Part shown: in pieces, positions 13,302 through 26,100 of the stretch | Layout: every line of letters starts with the position of its first letter | Position numbering within the stretch: position 1 is the first letter of the stretch | From: Trileptium ribeirensis | Lineage: Eukaryota; Nematoda; Enoplea; Enoplida; Thoracostomopsidae | DNA length: 64,000 nucleotides | Assembly (NCBI GenBank): GCA_030248225.1 | Contig: JASANE010003346.1 | Location: 17,341 to 81,340, forward strand | Direction of reading: 5' to 3' | Notes under the pieces: generated by a model | Database searches by the model: none | Seen by the model: only the letters and a program-made list of their open reading frames with translations | Told to the model about the DNA's origin: nothing | Position numbers and translations under genes: made by a program

Positions 13302-14574
13302 AGAGTGTCCCAGAGGCAGAGAAACCACTTAAACATTTTGGCGCTTTATAGCATCTGAACCACAAACTACACAGGCACAAAATTTTTATTAGAAATAAAA
13401 CTAATATCAACGTAGAAAACTAACAAAGGACCTTGGCATTACAATAACAGTTGAGCTCCTCTAACCTCGGCAATATCTTCAAGACGAAATACCACACATC
13501 GGCAAACTTTCAGAAACATTTTGGTGTCAATGAGTTTAAATCCCTCTGCAATGAAGTTCTTCAGTTGTTCGTCAGTGCTAAGGCTTCCGTCCGTAAACTT
13601 CATTCTTTAGGACACTACAGAAAAAAGTCTGAAGGCGGCAAATTTGAGGAACGTGCAGATCACTCAACAAGTCCACATCGACCGATCCAGCGACCCTGAA
13701 ATTTAACATCTAACCATTCTCGCACTGATTTGACATAATGAGCGGGCCCGCCTTCCTGTTGGAACAAAAATTTATTGCACTTGTTTAGCTGTTAAACTTG
13801 GAAATAAAAATCGTCCTTCGCAATATATACTCGTCACCTGTAACACTTTCGTCTAAAAAGAAATGCCGAATGAAACGTCCAGAGTGCATGCTCACCGAAA
13901 CAACCACTCAAGGACTGTGGGGCTGGCGTTCAATTGTTTCATGAGCATTCTCGTTGATCCAATAAGCGAAACTGCGTCGATTTACATGACCATTGATCTT
14001 GAAGGAGCTTTCATCGAACCAAATAACTGGATCAGCCAATTCCGGATCATCGTCAATTGTCGCCAACCAATCTTAAACAAATTCCATTAAACCGTCAAAA
14101 TCATCTTCATATAGTTGATGTATTTATTGCGGACGGAATGGCTTCAGTCCTGCCCCCTTGACGATTCGATGCACAGTCAGCATCTTTAGCCCAGCTTTCA
14201 CCGACGGCTGACGAATTGTCTTACGCGGCAATTTGAGAAATTTGTCAAGTAGCAATATCGTTATCTCCAATGGCTGTGTGTGCGCGACCAGGATTAGACA
14301 AGTTCAATATTGATCCAGTAGCATACCAAGATTACATGTGTTGCTCGGGCCTGGCAAAGGCGAATAATGGTGCCGTGAATAATTTCAGTAGAATTGTTGA
14401 ATTATTAGTAAGTGTTACTGCTATAACTTTGTCGCTAAAAGAAAGGCGCGAATTAGCCATATAGTTAATATTATCTATGTATAATGCTTGTCTATAATAT
14501 AAAGTCATAAAATTATCTCACGTTATATTGAGTTATGACAGCACAAACAGCTTTCCTTAATTCTGGGACACTGT
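13302..14574 (-). mobile_element. Tc1/mariner-superfamily DNA transposon, inactive
   Basis: A degenerate transposase (separate entry) is bracketed by AGTGTCCCAG at 13304-13313 and its exact complement CTGGGACACT at 14563-14572. The left end abuts TA, the target dinucleotide of this superfamily. The length of about 1.27 kb is typical for mariner-like elements. The transposase reads from right to left. Confidence 0.75.
13560..14262 (-). pseudogene. Tc1/mariner transposase pseudogene
   Basis: Minus-strand translation gives the catalytic-core landmarks of IS630-Tc1-mariner transposases. The first block is WFDESSFKINGHVNRRSFAYW (about 14033-13960), containing the first catalytic Asp in FDES. The second block is FQQEGGPAHYV (about 13765-13735), where family members usually have QQDG, so the second catalytic Asp reads Glu. 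The third is PPSDFFL (about 13640). Between the blocks are stop codons and at least one frameshift: the middle block lies in a different frame from the first. The element cannot make transposase and is presumably old. The family is a DNA cut-and-paste transposase acting in the nucleus. Confidence 0.8.
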
Positions 14575-15160
14575 GCATAATTACCCTTGACTGTTAATTT
14601 ATACTAGTTTTCATCTGATAGCCATCAAATCGTTGTACTAATAAGCAAAGCAGCGATTTTCGATTATCTGTATTAGGACGTACAAATTGTTTTCTAACGG
14701 ATATTCTGTGCGTCCAATAACTATATATTTGTCACAATATTGCTGGTCCACGACTACGTGACGGCAGGCCGTCATTCAGAGATACAAGACACATCTTCAG
14801 GTCCTAACACTCGGTACCGTAAGCTATGTAGTGTTAGCGGTTTCACATCATTTCTTCAGAAAACAGAAAGTAGATATTGCGTTTCACAAAATACTAAAGC
14901 ACTTTTCCTTGCGTACAGGCGTATCTCGTCTTTTACCGTTGGTGGCTATGTTCTTGGCATACCATATAAAATTAAAACACCCAAATTGTTTTACATTAAG
15001 ACCTTCTAGCAAAACTCAACTTTTTAGTTAGCTATTTAAAATAACTTAGCAACTTCGTCAATTGTAGTAGTCGTATTATGCATTGCTGTTACGACTGTTA
15101 AAATATTGGGAAATGTGTCAATTGTAAACACATACATGCTCGTAGAGGGAAAACATAATT
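14575..15160. other. Unannotated sequence upstream of the first Wnt exon
   Basis: Overlapping frames at 14740-15031 have no recognisable motif. No promoter elements could be assigned. Confidence 0.35.
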
Positions 15161-15164
15161 ATCT

Positions 15165-15415
15165 CACCCTGAGGCCTAGGCGCCCTCCTCCTCGGAGTGT
15201 TGTTGATCCTACTGGAAGGTAGTCTGATGTCCCTGGGGCTCCACCCCACTTCCACCCGCGCCAAAAGCACGCGAAAAATTTTGCTAAAAAGACCAAAATT
15301 GGTGAAACATTCAAAAATTAAAAAAATTTGGGTCCCCAAAAATTTCAAAAGTTTATCCTACCCTGGTGACCTCCCGTCCCCGAAGCACCCGCAATCCCTT
15401 CTGGCACTTCGGACC
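15165..15415. repeat. GC-flanked dispersed repeat, copy A
   Basis: A GC-rich segment (CTGAGGCCTAGGCGCCC) leads into an A/T core with AAAATTTTGCTAAAAA and CCAAAATTGGTGAAA, then returns to GC-rich sequence (CTGGTGACCTCCCGTCCCC). This GC/AT/GC layout with words like GCAAAATT and AAAATTGG recurs at 28.5, 35.5, 40.6, 45.9 and 47.0 kb. No coding capacity is evident. Confidence 0.5.
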
Positions 15416-15661
15416 TGTTTAATGTATGTTTAAACAGTATCATCACACATTGCGATCGGAATGAATTTTTTGCTACGATACCATATATGTTCATGAGATA
15501 TGTAACCAAAACCTTCATTATTTTTGTTGTTAACATGTTTATGTATGCTTATAAATAGACTTGTGGCAGAGTGCGATTGGCTTTTAAAGGCGCTATGAAC
15601 AGTCTCGAGTAACATGTATGAGCCCGAAATCTCAGAATAAAAAATGTTTAATGCACTGCAG

Positions 15662-15815
15662 GTGGGACTATGTCGACGTCAGCCCGAACTAATGCCTGCC
15701 ATTATTCGTGCTGCCTTTCAGTCAAAACAAATTTGTCAATTACAATTTCATAATAGACGTTGGAATTGTTCGTCGGTAAACAGCGCTCCAAATCTGACTC
15801 CTGATTTAAGAAAAG
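15662..15815 (+). CDS. Wnt: Wnt exon 2 (first confidently identified coding exon)
   Basis: Translation starts [11 protein letters not shown] and contains [16 protein letters not shown], the N-terminal Wnt signature in which invariant cysteines flank the RRWNC core. Two glycosylation sequons (NCS, NLT) lie near the end. The acceptor is CACTGCAG/GTGGGA and the donor AAAAG/GTGAGT, which is near-perfect. The exon enters in phase 0 and leaves in phase 1; the split glycine is completed by the next exon to give G-TRE. The preceding exon should end in phase 0 and supply the signal peptide and first cysteine. Confidence 0.93.
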
Positions 15816-18800
15816 GTGAGTGATGCTTTTATTTGTATTATCATTGGCATAATCCGTGACAAAATACTTTACGCTGCCGTCCCGGCAACGTCGCGTTATG
15901 ATAAATCTAACCGCTTAGACACCAAATCAGACAGTGGAAATTCGGTGTCACATCTCAAGAGGGAACCATTTTTGTCGCATGTACAATACACGCACCAATA
16001 TTCATAGTCACAAAGCTAAATAAAGTATAATCTATGTTCATAGAGATACAGATAACATAAATACTTTTTGGTACGCGTACAGTAAACATCCACTGCAACT
16101 GACCGTTTCTCCTTTACCACTGATACCGTGATCGGAAAATTAACACTTCAAAATATAGTGCTTATTATGTAATTATAGCTTATGTCCTCCTGAGTGGTAA
16201 TCCAGTGTCGTACACAGTGCCCCATCTATCTTTTTTCAAACACATTACATGATGCATATAAAACTTTCAACCCATTCCCTCGTAGAGTTACACATTTGCG
16301 AGGACGTACATTGCAACGAGATGCATAAGTTGAGTTTCTCGTACAGCGTCGGTTCGCATGTGCGTTGGTACTCGCATGTGCGTTGGTACTCGCATGCTTT
16401 GTGACGTTCCTTTAGGGACCGAGCAATACCTCATTGATAGCTTAGTGACTAACATACAAGTCTCGTGCATAAACAATTAACACACAAGCCTCGTGCATAA
16501 ACAATCCAGGTTCAATCCGCCGGCGTGGCTGAAGTTTGTTCGTCACTATATGAAATAAACACTAATTCATGAGGGAAAGCGTTATGCAAGTCGAATTTTA
16601 TTGCCAAATCCTCCGTATTTCACGTATATATTTTGCAATGTTTTCTGATATATAGTAAACCTGCCTATAACTGACACTGTCCTACTGACAGTTTTAAGTT
16701 CAGAAGGTCGTATCTAAGCTTACGCTTATACCTAATAATGGTGTAAAATACAAAAATGTACCCGCTGATTTGCTGATCACTGTCACATGATTAGTTTTTC
16801 CGTTCACCGATTGGTTAATGCGTCGTACTTTCAAATGTGTCAGTTTTAGGCAGATCGATTTAACTGAGATAAGGAATAGTAAGAAAAAGTTAAAGTTTGC
16901 TGTATTTTTTCTATGTGTAGATAGAGTTGTTTGTTATAATTTAATACTTTGACCGAAAGTAAAATTTTTGGGGAATGTAGTGGTACTGCTTGTTTTGTGT
17001 TTGAGCTGCACGGCATTGATTTATGGTCCAGTAAACGTAAATATATTAATGTTCCTGTAACTGACGTGCAGTTTTGGTTTGTAAGCTTTGAACTGACACT
17101 TTATTCCTAGAACTGACACCAATAGCACTTTGAATTTGACTGATATTGTGGAGTGATTTAGACTTATGGAAGGCATTGCAAAGTATGGAATAGGTACACA
17201 ACTGTATATCTGGAATCACTGGGTTATTTTGGGGAGATGGGTTGTGCCTCACAGCCTATTTTAAGCCGAGGATTTTTTGTACTTGGTGACATATATGGTC
17301 ACAGTTCTTAAGCTGTCGATTATGTCTGCTCCCATTAGCCGCGCCATCACATCAGCGTAGGTAACCCCTGTCTTTTCGGTCTTTGGAGGTTGGTGGTAAT
17401 TTCGACCTCGGAACGTAACCCGCCACACCGTTCGAGCATGCATGCATTGAACTGAAAGCGGCGGATGACACCAGCAGGAAGTTAGTCATACGTAATGTCT
17501 GTGGACACAGTCAAAAATCTCGGAAAAAACGTCACCCGTCTCTAACTTTACGAAAACCTATCAATTGTTCTATCAACAGAGCTATCGGAATGGAAAGAAG
17601 TAGAGTAGCCAAATTTTTTGACGAATTAAAGTTGTTGTTCGATGAATTCGGTATAACTGATAATCCGACACGTATCTATAACGTAGATGAGACGGGCTTG
17701 ACGACAGTAAACGACCCTGGTAAGGTGGTTGCTGAAACAGGCGCAACTGATGTTCAACAAATAACTTCAGCGGAGAAAGGAACATTGGTTTCTGTCATAT
17801 GGTGCTGCAATGCATCCGGTTTTTTCATACCACCATTGCTTGTATTCCCTGGCTGCCGCGCGCCAAAGGGAGACAGTCAGGATAACACGTATCCTCCGGG
17901 AACTAAAAAGGTTTATCGGAAAGGCGGCGATAGAGAAATCTTTACCATATGGTTCAGACACTTCCTCAAGTTTCTACCTCCACGTTCAGCTAATGAAACG
18001 GTTGCACTGGTATTGGACGGCGCTTCTTGTCACCGCGGAGAAGACGTTTTCCTCCTTGGGCGGCAGAATAATGTGGAACTCATAAAGTTGCCGTCTCATA
18101 CGTTTGCACATCTGCAGCCATTAGACAAAACTGTGTTTGGCACTTTTAAGAAATCGTGGGCGGAACGGTGTCGATTATTCATGAATAAGACTCCAGGTCG
18201 CATCATTACGCGTGCAGAATTTGGCTCATTGTTTTCTCCAGCATACCGTACTAGTGCCATAGCGGAAAAGGCAGCAGTCGGCTTTCGAAAAACTGGTATT
18301 TGCCCTTTGGACATTACACAAATAAATGAAACAGCCTACGCAGTATCTGACGCGTTATTGGAGAACTCAGTGCCCACACCGGATAGCAATAGCTCTCAAA
18401 CAACAGCAGATATTAATCTGGATGGCAACGCTTCGCTAAACATACAACCCGTGGAAGCAACGCAACCCGCAGCGCAAGATCATTCCACTAATTTATTGGG
18501 CATTGCCGCTGAAGTGGAGGTACATTAGGAGGTCAGTGAGCATCACAGCCCGACATTCGCAGATCTGCAGCCAATGGAGCCATGCCCACATCCTGCGGTT
18601 GATACGGTTGCACCATTCTCCAAGTCGCAACAGCCAGATTCTAATATCATTACAGCCTACAGCCTTAACAGCATCCGACGCAATCGCTCTGCCGGAAATG
18701 TTCAGCGATAGTCGGGTCGTAAAATTTCGGAACATGCTTCCGAAACCATCCACGGGCTTACACTGTCACGAATGGAAAAAATTTCACCTCATGTGAACCG

Positions 18801-21800
18801 AAAGGATCTCGACGGGTCTATACCTAGCACCTCAAACCAGGCTATGGGAAAAAATATCAGCCCCACTGCCAGACGTTGGATATGTGATGGCTGTGGAACA
18901 GATTATAAACGTGACAGAACAGGAAAAGAATGGGTTGAATGCATGGAGTGTAGAAAGTGGGAGCATGAAACTTGCGGTGGGAGGGCTACAAGAGGGGTAT
19001 TTTTGTCGATCGTGCGTTCCAATAATTCTAAGTTTTCTCAAATAACTTAATATTTCCATTTAGCATTTCTGTAATAGCTAGCTTCATGCGAATAAGTAAC
19101 AGTTTATACTAGTGACAGTAACTTGTGTTTAGCTTAATTTTTGTGTATTAAGGGGTAAATTTAAGGTGCAAGGCCATCCATTCCCTTTTGAGTTACAGAT
19201 TTGCAATTGCTATTAGGCCCAGAGGGGGTCGCCGACACCCCTCCAAACATCAAAACAGCGTTTTATGTTCAAAAGAACATGTTTACATATACATTTGTCT
19301 TTTCCGCCACTTTAGAATTAGCGTTCCCGATTAACAGGTTTACCGTACCAAATAATTTAAATTAAAGTCGCGGTATTATTCCTGCTTTTTCCATGCTTTT
19401 TCCTCGAATAACAACTTGTGCAATGCGTTAAAACGGTATCATTGGCCTCGCGGTTTAACTTTACTCATGCGTTGCGGCTTAACTTTACTCATGCGTTGTT
19501 GCGTAGTATCTTTAGATTTAAAAACACATTACTTATGTAGTTATTTCCTGGCGCTGATAGTTGTGTCAGTTCAAAGCCCAAAGCGTCAGCTTTAGGACAA
19601 TGCAGTGTCAGTACCAAGACGAAGACGCATGTGTTGTACATAGTTGTGTGTTGAAAGTGTCAGAGATAGGCATGTTTACTATAATTTCTTACTTTGATAC
19701 TTGAAACCAATCAGAAATCACAGTGTAAACACATCTGGACCAAGCATACTTTTAAAATCAACTGTACATTCGAATCCGATAATTACGTCAGATACCCCGC
19801 TATTCACGAATCAATTATAACTAGTAACTCTATCGAGATTGCAGAACGTAGTGAAGCATAGGTACACCTACTCCTTTGATGTGCACAGCCAATCAGCTCT
19901 CGATAGAATACGTCGATATGCTATATGCGGATTTCACACAATACCGCACAAGTTAGAACAAAACTAACACCGGCAGTAAAACTTTCTCATGCCCCAAAAC
20001 TCCCAAGTGCAAGCTATCAGCCCCCCAGGACGTAACAGTAAAATTAGGAATTTTGTGTCAATGAACCATGGCGACCCCATACCCTCGTAGCTATAGAACC
20101 ATTAATCGCAGAGCAAAATCAACACCAGCAATGAGTTTGCCATGCCCGAAAACCCCCAAGTAAAACTTTTCAACCGCCCAGGACGTCAGAACAAATTTTC
20201 GATTCTAGGGTCGAGGAACCACGGGCGGTGCCATACCTCAAACCTCATGAACCGGTGCCGTAATCGAAAAATAAAAGAGTGACATCGGCATTTATAATAT
20301 TACTATGAAACAAAACCAACCAGAGATAAAAATAAACTTGCTGCATACTAAAATGGTGAGAAAAACCCTCATTTTGACCACTGACCCGAACCATGGGACG
20401 TCATACCTCCTTACCATGGAACCATGGGTCACAGAGCATAAGCGGCCCAAGACGTCAGAACAAATTTTCAAAGTTCGGGTCGAGGAACCGTAGGGGCGCC
20501 ATACTCCCGTACCTCAAACCCCATAACTCTAGAACCGGAGCCTTAATCGAAAAACAAAAAGAGGCATCGGCATTTACCATTACTATGAAATAAAACCAAG
20601 CAGAGAAAAAATTTGAAAGTTAAGATAAAAATAGGCTTGTTTCCGTGGAGGTTACTAAAATGGGGTAAAAACCCGCATGTTGACCTATAACCCGAACCAT
20701 GGGGCGTCATAACCCGTACCCATGGAACCATGGGTCACAGAGCAAAACCGGCACCGACAGTGAGTTTTCCATTTACGAAAACCTCCAGGTAAAACTTATC
20801 AGCCGCCTAAGACGTCAGAACAAATTTTCAAACTTTGGGTCGAAGAACAATAGGGGCGCCATACCCCCGTACCTCAAACTCCATAAATCCAGAACCGGAG
20901 CCTTAGTTGAAAACAAAAAACAGGCATCGGCATTTATCATTTTACTATGAAATAAAACTATCCAGAGAAAAAATTCAAAAGTTAAGACGAAAATAATCTT
21001 GCTTCTGTGAAGAGTACTAAAATGGGGTAAAATGGGGCCAAAAATCCCACATTTTGACCCCTGACCCCGACCAAATCAAAAAACGCTCGGGGATGTACAC
21101 GGTAAATCGACTATGCCGGTTCAGATAAACCCAAAATCATGAAATCGATTCAGGCGTTCTCTAGTTATGGCCAATCACACACACACAGACGGAATTTAAA
21201 AGATTTCACCCCTGCAACACACAATCTCCCCTACGCTTCATTACGTTCTGAATAATCGCGCTTCAAACATGGATTAATCGGGAATCGAGACAGGATTTTC
21301 GTAACTACTTAATAATTTATTGGTAGAGCAATAATTGCTTCTCTTGGCACGGTTCAAAAACCATATACAGCGCCTGAAGAGTATGAAATCATTAACAGTC
21401 ACTGCACACAGAAAACTGGCTGTAAAGTTGCTATGTCGTTGTTATCATCAATTAGATTTGAGCAAAAATATGAAATAATTCTAAGCCTACTAAATTGCAA
21501 ATTCAATTAATTTCGCCTAGTTTTTTTGCTTTTATCATTTTGCAACAGGGTTATAGTATATATAGAAACCTGATGAACCATCATTTACTATAAGCATTAT
21601 AAAGTTCGCTGATGCTCACAAGCTAATGCACACAAACCAGTTTTGACAGCTTGCGTCTACTTTATATGCCGTGTACCTATATACCGTATATAATTGAGTG
21701 CGCTCCAGTATGTAATATCCACCCCGGTTTGTCTTGTAACATCCCCGTAGATTTCAGAATGCGAAAAAACTTTGCGACATTTTATTAGCGTGATACCGCC

Positions 21801-23151
21801 GCAACTGCACAGTCTAACAAATCGAACCTGGCATTGTTCGAAATGGATATCCGCTAGATAAAAGTTATACTGACTGATGCTCAAATCGCAGATCTTGCAT
21901 CTAACTCGCGCCCTTTTAAATACTTAGTTTTCTCTCAATGTACTATATAACGAATTTCTTCATAGGAATTAGCAGTTTCCTATAAAATATAACTTTGTGC
22001 AAAAAGTTTCGTACTAAGTTATACGCATTATCCTGGTAGCAATGCTTAATTCGCGTTATAATGTCTCCCCAGCTTGGAACATATTCAAGCGAAATTACTG
22101 TTGAGTCATCGCGTAAACGGCTTATCGCAAACTGTGCGTTAACAATTGAATTTTGACATATCAAATCTTGTGATCCTAAATTTTTGCTGAATAAAATACT
22201 AGTTTGTGGTATAAAATTTACAACTGCTATTTAGTTCAGCTCCCATGACTGTATTGAATCTTTAAGACTCCTGTACCCGCACTAAATTCTACAACTGCCG
22301 TAACCGTTCGCGAAAATAATCGTTTCTGTCTAGGAGTTCTCGTAAATTATAAATTAAACTCAAAACTTCACGAGAAGCATATATTAAGAAGAAATGCTGA
22401 GAACATACAATTTCGTTCAGGTTGATTCAAGCAAGCATAAGCAGGGTATACAAGTGAATAGAAAATGCTAATCTGGCATACCTATTTGCCAAGTTATGAA
22501 TCAGATTAATATTGCCGAATGTATACAGCTATCTTTTTTCACACTTAGTTGCCGACTTAGGATATTTATCGCTTTACGCTTTGAGCGATTAAGTTTTGTT
22601 ACGTGGAAACTCGAGCCTTCAAGCATCGGCAGGTAACATAAACGTATAACTTCGAGATACATATGGCTACACAGTGATATTAATATATGTCTTAGGTTTT
22701 TATAAAGATTCCGCAGCAACCATTTTCCATCTCGTCTCTGAAAATTGGCGGAACCATTAAAAGTATACGACTTATAAAAAGTTATTATTTTGTCCATGTC
22801 ACTTATGTAGAGAAGAATTTGCTTCTTAGTTCATGCGAATAATATTAAAATAACTGCTTTGTTATAGACATCGGGTTCAGAGGTGGAAATTGATATTGTA
22901 AAATTTCTTACTGATAAATTTAGATGTCAAAAGACTACTCTTTTGCATATCAAAATCATTCATGACCAAAGCAGTTGGTGATCTATTCAATAGTTTTCTC
23001 GCATTGATTTGCACAACCATGTATTGTGACTGTTAATGATGAAATACGCAAATAAATAAATTATTAAATAAATTAGATTACTACATAAATTAAAGAACTT
23101 AACCAACAAAACAAATATAAAAGCATAAATAAATATAAATAAATAAATGAA

Positions 23152-23194
<43 letters not shown>

Positions 23195-26100
23195 CTAAAC
23201 AAACAAATAAATAAATAAGTAAACTAATAAATAAATAAATAGATAAATAAATAAATTAATTAATTAATTAATTAATTAACTGTAAATATTATTATTAATT
23301 ATTTAATTATAATTATTGAACATAACAAATATATATGAATTGAGTGCAACAGAATAAAATTTTAATACGCCGTAAATCAGAGTACCTAATTTGTAGTACA
23401 ATTTCCCAGAATCTCTGCAAAAGAACAGTTAGTCTTAAATATTTGGTACTATAGTACCAAACACGCGGTATTATAGTACCGAATATTTATGACTAAAATT
23501 CTGTTGCAGAGATTCTGTGAAATTATTCTTAAAAATTTGGTACTCTGATTTTACTGTGTGTGTTCAGCAGGACATAATATTAAATAACACTTTTATGTCC
23601 ATAGCTCTAACGTAGATTTACTCTATGGCTCGATTAATGCCAAACGCAGACATTTGATACGTGTTCCTCATCGGAATTTGTTGCAATGTCATTACTGTTA
23701 AAACTAGGCGCAAAAAATCTAATTTCCGGTGAGTGTTATGGCCAACCTCAACGGATGACGCGCTTATTATAATTATTGAGCGCTGAATTCAAAGTTAGTC
23801 GATTATCGAACCGATTCTGGTGCATCTTCCAAAATTTTGAATGTCGACATCTTCGTAAGAACTGAACTTCATCTTCATTTTCTACACTTTAAGACTGCGG
23901 ATAAGAAAAATTACATATTTATTCATTTTGTGTTAATAATAGTGAAAATGGCATGGAATAATGTCATTGTCTTCTTGTGTTGGTACATGCCTTTATTACC
24001 TAACGGTGATTCCTAGGACTGTTGGCTATTTCAGCGTAGTAATAGTTTAATTTTTTACGAAAACTTGCTAGCTGCATTGTATAACTTTACTCATCATCGA
24101 ATCTTTATACTTCAGAATTGGGAGACATGGCTATCAACATAATGATTTTGTGTTAACGTTGGATCGTGCCACAAAAACTAAATTGCTGAAGGACGGCTTT
24201 AAAATGAAACAAACTTTAATGAATTGGACTGATTTTCAAACCGCTACTGTTTAACAATGATATTTCTGATTATACACAAGAACTACGTAAAATAGCTTAT
24301 GAAAACAAGGTAAACGTTCTACTATTTAATCAATAACTAACCCAATATCTTGCGCTGTGTCACAAAAACTGCGGAACCTACAGCATAAAAACAATATAAA
24401 CGCTTTAACGTTTAATCAAAAGTTAATCCAATAACAGGGACTGTAATTTGAATCTGTTTCTATAATAACGAACGTTACATGTGTGGGTACCTGCGAACTA
24501 GTTATTGATTAGTAGCGCCTAGGGTAACAATATCGGACTCACAGCAGTTAATGCCGTAACACAAAAGTCTTTCAACACTTGTTAATAAAAAGAATCAGTT
24601 TCACAGTTTACAAGTAATAGAAATTTTGAACAGTGCCAGCTTTTTGCTTCTTCTAACTGATCGTGTTTCATCTTTCACAACATGTATATTAAAAGAGCTA
24701 TTAAAAACAATCTACATTGAAACCTTTCACAAAATTTATTCGGGACTTAGGTTGAAACCCATTAAGGCCCCAGTATTATTAGTTTTATCAAAATTGTCAA
24801 CCCAAACAACGGATAGTAAATAAAGACTTTAAGTTTTTCTCCCATTTTTAGATAAAATTAATCATAATTTCTATAAAATTGAATGAAGTACAATATATTA
24901 TACTATGTATGAATATGAACAGAAAGAATTTGTCGGGTTCTCTAAGAGTATTGAATTGATACACTGTGACTTTTTCTCTTCATAAAGTCTAAATAAGTCG
25001 TCATGATCTAAGTTATGTCCTAAGTTACACATTTTTGCTCCATTTTTGCAACGAACAGAACAGGTTCGATAAGAAAAATGATGTCGCAGTATTTGCTGTA
25101 GAACGCGCATAGCCAACGCATGATTCGCAAAACCTGCTATTATACATATGTTTACTCAGTATACGTTGCATCATAAACCAATAATTAAACAAGGTACGGA
25201 ATACATGAAGCCGGTGATTCCCAATTTCTGCCGCAAAGCACATGGAACTCATCACTAAATTAATCTTTGTTTTTATAGGAACTCGAGAACAATCGTACGT
25301 TTACGCACTATCATCTGCGGTTATAGCGCATTCAGTTGCCGTTGGATGTTCGAAAGGTTTCGTCCTTTATTGCGACTGCGGCCAATTTCCGGAGCAGTCA
25401 TTTACAAGTAGTCCACTTCAACAATCATCAGCAGAAGCAACATATTCGGTATCCAACTGTGTTTGCACAACAGCCTACATTGTTTTTGGAGATTTGTTTA
25501 CGTTTTGATAGGTATCTTTCGAAAAATTCTGTACATAAAAACGATAATCCGGGTAGACAATATTTCGACGCAATAATGTGATAAAGACAACCGACTCAGA
25601 GCCAGAGTCTTTTCAGGAAATTTTATCCGCTGAAAGACTTATACGAAGCACAAATTATCTATTTATTTTTGTAATAAAAAATATTAAAGATCAGATTTGG
25701 ATAATATTTATACTTAAAACTAAAAACGTTGATACAATAGTATGTAATCTTGAGCCATTAATATTTCATAAAGCCTTAGAGCGCTGCACCACATTTTTAA
25801 CTCTCAAAACTATACATCAATGTTCGTACACGAGCGAGGTCCGAAGTCCCAGGGTAACAGCGGATGCTTCTAGGAAATATTAGCCGATTGCACACGGATA
25901 TGCGATGTGATTGTGTCAGATTACTCTACGCAGGCGTTTAGTAAATAAACCAAAATTTTAGTGTGAGTGGATGAAATTGGGTTAGTTAAATTTCAGTGTG
26001 TCGATAAGGATTGGTACATGCAGATTCGTAGAAATTGAAGATAGAGACACTTTTTCTCAATCACACCATAATATCGGATATAATTGAATATCCCAAACTT

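Larger units (their letters stand above)
16651..19682 (+). mobile_element. Pogo/Tigger-like DNA transposon inserted in the Wnt intron
   Basis: The left end (TATAGTAAACCTGCCTATAA followed by CTGACACT, 16651-16678) matches the complement of the right end (AGTGTCAGAGATAGG then CATGTTTACTATA, 19656-19683). These imperfect terminal inverted repeats of about 27 bp are bordered by TA, as expected for this superfamily. The 3.03-kb element encloses a transposase (17521-18528) and a PHD-finger region (18775-19065) in the same direction. Subterminal CTGACAC or GTGTCAG words recur near both ends. It lies in the same orientation as the Wnt gene. Confidence 0.85.
15816..25278 (+). other. Wnt intron of 9.46 kb containing transposons and a possible nested gene
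   Basis: It runs from the GTGAGT donor to the TTTTTATAG acceptor. It holds a pogo-like element (16651-19682), a complex repeat (19975-21190), antisense exon-like frames (21685-22737), an AAAT microsatellite and a hairpin MITE, all listed separately. At 16356-16395 an 18-bp unit (CGCATGTGCGTTGGTACT) is duplicated in tandem. The rest shows nothing supportable. Confidence 0.85.

Noticed and set aside
15197..15433. Plus-strand 78-codon frame just upstream of the first Wnt exon
   Set aside because: It lies in a GC-flanked dispersed repeat and has no signal peptide or Wnt features.
17261..17443. Minus-strand frame as the missing pogo DNA-binding domain
   Set aside because: It is on the wrong strand and lacks the helix-turn-helix signature.
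22987..23202. Minus-strand 71-codon frame of repeated YLFI residues
   Set aside because: It is a translation of the AAAT microsatellite, not a gene.
25461..25508. Extension of Wnt exon 3 through the rest of its open frame
   Set aside because: The residues after the GTATCC donor do not resemble Wnt, and the frame hits a stop before the WRGC exon.
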